Both the position numbers and the translations under genes were made by a program. The notes beneath the pieces were generated by a model that was not told the DNA's origin, did not search any database, and was given only the letters and a program-made list of their open reading frames with translations. From the NCBI RefSeq assembly GCF_013385635.1, contig NZ_JACAPR010000011.1:186001-250000 (forward strand): a stretch of 64,000 bases of DNA, in the 5' to 3' direction. Below are positions 60,159-64,000 of this stretch, piece after piece. The stretch is from Pseudomonas gingeri. Lineage in GTDB: Bacteria; Pseudomonadota; Gammaproteobacteria; Pseudomonadales; Pseudomonadaceae. The first letter of the stretch is position 1. Each line of letters opens with the position of its first letter.

Positions 60159-61370
60159 ATGACCTCAGCGTCCATTGGAACACCCGGCTATTCCTCCCTG
60201 TTCTGGTTGGCGCTTGGCACCTTTGCCATCGGCACCGAAGGTTTCATGATCGCCGGCCTGCTGCCGGGGATCGCCAGCGATGTTTCGGTGAGCATCGAGC
60301 AGGCCGGGCAACTGGTGACTTTTTTTGCTTTGGCCTATGCCATCAGCTCTCCGATCATGACTACGCTGACCGGTCACTTTGATAAGCGAAAAGTACTGAT
60401 CTGCTCGATGCTGGGATTCGTTTTCGCCAATCTCCTGGCTTTCGAGGCCCAGGGTTACTGGACGCTGTTGGGCGCGCGGCTGCTGCTGGCCTTCGCGGCC
60501 GGGCTGTATGCGCCCAATGCCAATGCCCTGGCCGCCGCGCTGGTGCCGCCGGAAAAACGTGGTTCGGCGCTGGCGGTGGTCAATGGCGGGACCACCCTGG
60601 CCCTGGTGATCGGTGTGCCCCTGGGCACCCTGATCGGCAACCAGTTGGGCTGGCGCATGACCTTTGCCGGTGTCGCGGTCCTGGCGTTGATTGCCCTTGG
60701 CGGATTATTGCTGGGGCTGCATCAGCATGTCGGGCGGGGCATGCCCACTGCCAGCCTGTCGGAGCGGCTCGCGGTGGCGAAGAATCCGGCGGTGCTGCGC
60801 ATCATCCTGGTCACCACCCTGTGGACCACCGGCGCATTCTGCAACTACACCTACCTGGCGTCCTACCTGACCACGACCACCGGGATTTCCGGTTCGAGCA
60901 TCAGCGAGGTGTTGTTTGTCTGGGGGATCTCGGCGGCAATCGGCATGTTCGGCGGCGGTTACCTGAGCGATCGGCTGGGCCATCGCAAGGTCGGCGTGGC
61001 GGCCCTGCTGGTGTTGATCGCCAGCTTCGCCAGCCTGTCGCTGATCGCTCATTGGCTGCCACCGAGCCAGGCCCTGGTGCCGGTGTTGCTGGTGCTCATG
61101 TGCTGGGGGCTGGCCGGTTGGTCGTTCTTCCCGTCGCAGTTGTCGCGCCTGGTGGAAACAGCCGGTCCACGGGTGGCACCGGTGGCGCTGTCGCTGAATG
61201 CTTCGTTTCTCAACCTGGGGATTTCCCTGGGGGCCGCACTGGGCTCCTTTACCCTGGTGGCCGGGACCTCGGCTGACCTGGGTTGGGTAGCGGCCTGCTG
61301 TGAGGTGGCGGCGGTCAGCCTGCTGCTGTATGTCGTGCGGCGGCCAGTGGTGCGTCCGGTCACCGTCTAA
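60159..61370 (+). CDS. MFS transporter, DHA1 type (AraJ/YdhP-like exporter)
   Basis: 403-aa, 12-TM protein. FWLALGTFAIGTEGFMIAGLLPGIASDVSVSIEQAGQLVTFFALAYAISSPIMTTLTG is the classical start of arabinose/sugar-efflux-type MFS exporters, and GHFDKRKVLIC is the loop 2-3 motif. The ATG at 60159 is chosen over a TTG at 60090. It lies 84 bp after the LysR gene, same strand. Substrate unknown. Confidence 0.88.
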   Translation: MTSASIGTPGYSSLFWLALGTFAIGTEGFMIAGLLPGIASDVSVSIEQAGQLVTFFALAYAISSPIMTTLTGHFDKRKVLICSMLGFVFANLLAFEAQGYWTLLGARLLLAFAAGLYAPNANALAAALVPPEKRGSALAVVNGGTTLALVIGVPLGTLIGNQLGWRMTFAGVAVLALIALGGLLLGLHQHVGRGMPTASLSERLAVAKNPAVLRIILVTTLWTTGAFCNYTYLASYLTTTTGISGSSISEVLFVWGISAAIGMFGGGYLSDRLGHRKVGVAALLVLIASFASLSLIAHWLPPSQALVPVLLVLMCWGLAGWSFFPSQLSRLVETAGPRVAPVALSLNASFLNLGISLGAALGSFTLVAGTSADLGWVAACCEVAAVSLLLYVVRRPVVRPVTV

Positions 61371-61467
61371 GATGAAATTTGTCGAAGGGCAGTAACAGAA
61401 TCGAATGCGGCAGGTCCCAGGTCAGGGTCTGAATACCTTCAGGTCCATCCGTCCGGGAGATGTCCGC

Positions 61468-62535
61468 GTGTTTCGCTCATTCGATTGTCCTGCCTTTACC
61501 TGCGGTCTGCGCCGATCCCTGCTTGCCTGTGCCCTGACGGTTGCCTGCGTCGGCGGCACGCAGGCGGCAACAGCGACCGACAATGCCCCGCCGATTGGTG
61601 TGCGCGCCATAGAAGGCAGCTTGCGTGACCTCGCCCATGTGCTGGGGCAAAGCCGTGGCGCGCCTCTGGACAACGCCACCCGGCAGCGCATCGTTGCTGC
61701 CGCCCAGGCGTTCCAGGCCGCGCTGAAAATCGATGGCGGTGCCCGGGCGAACCTCGATACCGATGCGAAGAACATCATTGCCTCGCTGTCGGACGGCTCG
61801 TTCAGTGCCGACGGTAGCCTCAATGCCTTGCACCGCGATGCCAAGGGCAGTGTGCTGTTTGTCGGCAAATGGAATCCTGGCACCTTGCAGGGCACACCGA
61901 TCCCGGGGCCTGTCGGCACCCACCTGAACCAGACCAGCGAGGGCGACTGCGTGGGCATCTCGGTGGTCAAGACGTTTTCCAATACCCGTGTCGGCGAGGC
62001 GATCCTGCACAAGACGGTCACCGGCAACCCGGACGGTTCGTTCACGATCAGCCTGCCCGGCGATCCGACAACGGTCTATCACCTGAGCGGCAGCGACCTC
62101 GATCAGTACGGCACCGGCGATCCTTCCGCCGCGGCGCTGGTGGGGGCGATGTTCCAGTATTTCCATATGGATCCGAAGAAGGGCGCCCTGCCGACCAACA
62201 AGGTCATGGAGTTGCTGGCCGGTCACTTCGGTGAGCACCAGCGTCTGGCGGATCGCGACACCAGCGCCCAGGGCATCGTCGACTTCCTCACGCGCCATGC
62301 CGCCGATGTCGGCAGCCGCACGGCCATGGTCTTCGGCGGCAAGCCGAGCCGCGGCGGTGACTGGACCCAGGGCGACGGCCATGCCTTCGCAGTGATCCGT
62401 ATCGATCCGGCGGCGGGCCTGGTGACCTACACCAATCCGTGGAACGAAGGCACCACGCGCACGTTGGCGATTGCCGAACTGGCGCGGCAGGCGGCGGGTA
62501 CTTCAGCGGATTTCGAGACGATAACGTTCCGCTGA
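61468..62535 (+). CDS. Secreted calpain-like (papain-fold) cysteine peptidase, putative
   Basis: 355-aa protein from a GTG at 61468 (GGGAG upstream), with a signal peptide LRRSLLACALTVACVGGTQA. An oxyanion-type Gln155 stands six residues before Cys161 (LNQTSEGDCVGISVVKTF). H305 (QGDGHAFAVIRID) and N323-P-W (VTYTNPWNEG) complete a calpain-like Cys/His/Asn triad in the right order. A helical N-terminal part (45-110) precedes it. It should act in the periplasm or outside. The ECF sigma gene lies convergent 121 bp away. Family is inferred from the motif pattern alone. Confidence 0.6.
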   Translation: MFRSFDCPAFTCGLRRSLLACALTVACVGGTQAATATDNAPPIGVRAIEGSLRDLAHVLGQSRGAPLDNATRQRIVAAAQAFQAALKIDGGARANLDTDAKNIIASLSDGSFSADGSLNALHRDAKGSVLFVGKWNPGTLQGTPIPGPVGTHLNQTSEGDCVGISVVKTFSNTRVGEAILHKTVTGNPDGSFTISLPGDPTTVYHLSGSDLDQYGTGDPSAAALVGAMFQYFHMDPKKGALPTNKVMELLAGHFGEHQRLADRDTSAQGIVDFLTRHAADVGSRTAMVFGGKPSRGGDWTQGDGHAFAVIRIDPAAGLVTYTNPWNEGTTRTLAIAELARQAAGTSADFETITFR

Positions 62536-62656
62536 GCGACTTGAATCCATGAACGGAACAGGCGGTTTCGTTCTCGGGTTCGAGGTTCGCGCCGTTGCGA
62601 AACAGTCGAAGGGTGTGAAGCGGGTGACCAGACGATCCTGGGGCGTGACGTCCGTG

Positions 62657-63256
62657 TCAGGAGATCGAGGTATTGCCGGGGTGACCGAATTGCGGCTGCG
62701 GTACAGGGCGTGCCCGCAGTGGCGGAGTGCTGCGTTTGGCCGCGACGGATTTTTCCGCGCCGAAGAGGGCGCCAATGGCCTGGCGGGCCCGTGACAGGCG
62801 ACTCATCACCGTGCCGATGGGCAGGTCGAGAATCTCCGCGGCTTCCTTGTAGCTGAAGCGTTCCACACCCACCAGCAGCATCACTTCACGCTGGGTGTCG
62901 GGTAACTGCTCGACCGCCGTAAGGATCTGATGGTGCAGCAGGTCGGTTTCCGGCGTCTGTGCGTTCGGGTCGCTGACGGTCTCGAGGAATTCGTCGTTCC
63001 AGTCCTGGCGCGAGCGACTGCGCACATTGCGCGAACGCAGCTCGTTGATCCAGGTGGAATGGACAATGGAGAACATCCAGCTCAGCACCGACGTATCCGG
63101 CTGCAACTGATGCGCTCGCTCCAGGGCGCGCACGCAGGCCAGTTGCACCAGGTCCTCGGCGTCGTGCTTGTCGCCCGAAATCCGCAGCGCAAACGCCCAC
63201 AGGCGCGGTAGCAGCCCAGGAAGCAGTGCGGGTAAATCTGCACCGGTGATCGACAT
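62657..63256 (-). CDS. ECF-type RNA polymerase sigma factor
   Basis: 199-aa sigma-70-family factor of the extracytoplasmic function group. Region 2 is RISGDKHDAEDLVQLACVRALERAHQL and VLSWMFSIVHSTWINELRSR. Region 4 is EQLPDTQREVMLLVGVERFSYKEAAEILDLPIGTVMSRLSRARQAI. The ATG at 63256 has GAGG and fits the family length; the frame to 63445 adds random residues. A divergent anti-sigma gene (63631) and a -24/-12 promoter upstream complete the locus. The C-terminal 25 residues are basic and proline-rich. Confidence 0.93.
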   Translation of the reverse strand: MSITGADLPALLPGLLPRLWAFALRISGDKHDAEDLVQLACVRALERAHQLQPDTSVLSWMFSIVHSTWINELRSRNVRSRSRQDWNDEFLETVSDPNAQTPETDLLHHQILTAVEQLPDTQREVMLLVGVERFSYKEAAEILDLPIGTVMSRLSRARQAIGALFGAEKSVAAKRSTPPLRARPVPQPQFGHPGNTSIS

Positions 63257-63630
63257 ATTTCCTCTTTTTATTAACATGCCAGCCTGAAGTACAGCGTCGA
63301 GTTGCGAGGTCATCCCGTGACCGGTGCCAATCCCTGGGATGGTATTGCGTGTTTCATATTCCGTTGTAGCAGAATTGATACAATCGCAGCGGCAAGTATT
63401 GTGCCACTCGATTCGATAAAAACCTACCGTGATACTGCACTGCAAAAAAGACTTATAATGTATCGGAATTGATTTCGGTATTGCTTCAGCGTCAGTATGT
63501 TATGACTGTTTTAATGAATACGATGATGGCAATATAGTGGCAACTTTCCTACCCACTTAAGTCGCCCCTGCGGCCCACAAGGCCTGTTCCCTAAAGTGCA
63601 ACGATGAATCTTTAAAGGAGACTCGATCCC
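63257..63630. other. 374-bp divergent regulatory gap of the ECF locus
   Basis: No gene is seen. It contains the sigma-54-type promoter (63391-63406, minus strand), AT-rich DNA at 63420-63540, and the AAAGGAG ribosome-binding site (63614-63620) of the anti-sigma gene. Confidence 0.6.
63391..63406 (-). promoter_or_regulatory. Sigma-54 (-24/-12) promoter upstream of the ECF sigma gene
   Basis: On the minus strand the sequence is TGGCACAATACTTGCC, a full match to TGGCAC-N5-TTGC with the required 10-bp gap between GG and GC. It points to the sigma-factor gene and would start RNA near 63380, leaving a leader of about 125 nt. Confidence 0.65.
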
Positions 63631-64000
63631 ATGGTAGCGGATGATGCCCTGCTGATGGCCTATGTTGACGGTGAGCTGTCACCGCAGCAGTGCCAGGAAC
63701 TGGAGCGGCTCATGGACGCATCGCCGGACCTGGCCGAGCGCGTCTCGCGCTTGATGGCTTCCTGCCTTCCCTACGATCAGGCCTTTGCCCGTCAAAGCCT
63801 GCCGCCGGTGCCCGAGAGTCTCGTGCACAAGATTGAGGCGTTGACCGGACAGCGTGCCACTACTGGTGCAGAGAACCCTTCTCAAACACTCAAGGCTCAG
63901 CCGGTGCCTAGAGCAGACAGCTTTTTTGCCCGTTTGTTCGGTCAGGGGCGACCAAAGTTTGCCTGGATGATAACAACATTTGCCGCCGGTGCAGTGTGTT
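63631..64000 (+). CDS. Anti-sigma factor, membrane-bound, 3'-truncated by window edge
   Basis: At least 123 residues from ATG at 63631 (AAAGGAG box). DALLMAYVDGELSPQQCQELERLMDASPDLAERVSRL is the N-terminal cytoplasmic sigma-binding domain seen in RsiW/ChrR-like anti-sigma factors. No HxxxCxxC zinc motif is present. A linker (65-110) leads into the start of a transmembrane helix (AWMITTFAAGAV) where the window ends. It would hold the divergently encoded ECF factor at the membrane until a signal arrives. Confidence 0.85.
   Translation, partial: MVADDALLMAYVDGELSPQQCQELERLMDASPDLAERVSRLMASCLPYDQAFARQSLPPVPESLVHKIEALTGQRATTGAENPSQTLKAQPVPRADSFFARLFGQGRPKFAWMITTFAAGAVC

Overview
The window is a high-GC (about 62-64 %) chromosome segment of a fluorescent-type Pseudomonas. 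This is inferred from the mqo protein, the hydroxyproline gene order, REPIN-type repeats built on GCGGGCAAGCCCGGC, and Pseudomonas-style codon use. There is no rRNA or tRNA gene, prophage, insertion sequence or CRISPR array. It is a chain of nutrient-uptake and catabolic islands, mostly one ABC or MFS transporter plus enzymes plus a local regulator. It ends in an ECF sigma/anti-sigma locus.

Layout. 1-8980 (+): end of an SDR gene, then a polar-amino-acid ABC transporter, a fused HcnA-HcnB-type flavoprotein, a DapA-like lyase, an Old Yellow Enzyme and an HcnC/DadA-type oxidase; it looks like a paralogue of the hydroxyproline pathway with an unknown cyclic or D-amino-acid substrate. 9099-9491: decayed zinc-ribbon (NERD-type) gene. 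9492-15047 (-): LacI regulator, Fbp/Ugp-type ABC transporter and a GpdQ-like phosphodiesterase. 15755-17431 (+): mqo, bracketed by two copies of a ~110-bp palindromic repeat. 17755-32898: hydroxyproline supercluster (LhpD reductase, ketoglutarate-semialdehyde dehydrogenase, deaminase, Ser/Cys racemase-family enzyme, ABC transporter, aconitase X, PAS-AraC regulator, three-subunit D-hydroxyproline dehydrogenase, Cys/Cys 4-hydroxyproline epimerase, GntR regulator). 33048-36177: DUF2442/DUF4160 pair, MFS, DUF1460 protein. 36361-41230: GlxA-type regulator and an Fbp-type iron(III) ABC transporter with a candidate Fur box.

42296-49759 is the most unusual region: an XRE-type regulator, a Tsx-like porin, an MFS transporter, a class-1B dihydroorotate dehydrogenase pair (PyrK-like + PyrD-like), an AllC-family amidohydrolase, a Bacteroidota-type dihydroorotase and a small unknown protein. 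Together these would take orotate through dihydroorotate and N-carbamoyl-aspartate to aspartate. An identical 17-bp motif (GTATCAAAAATTAGACA) occurs three times, and a variant once, before its transcription units.

49732-64000: AbrB-family membrane protein, LysR, HigBA, an Ehu-like ABC transporter, the idnD-idnO-idnT operon with divergent LysR, an MFS exporter, a secreted calpain-like papain-fold protein, an ECF sigma factor with a well-matched sigma-54 (-24/-12) promoter, and a divergent membrane anti-sigma factor cut by the window end. All functions are read from sequence motifs and gene order; no database search was run.
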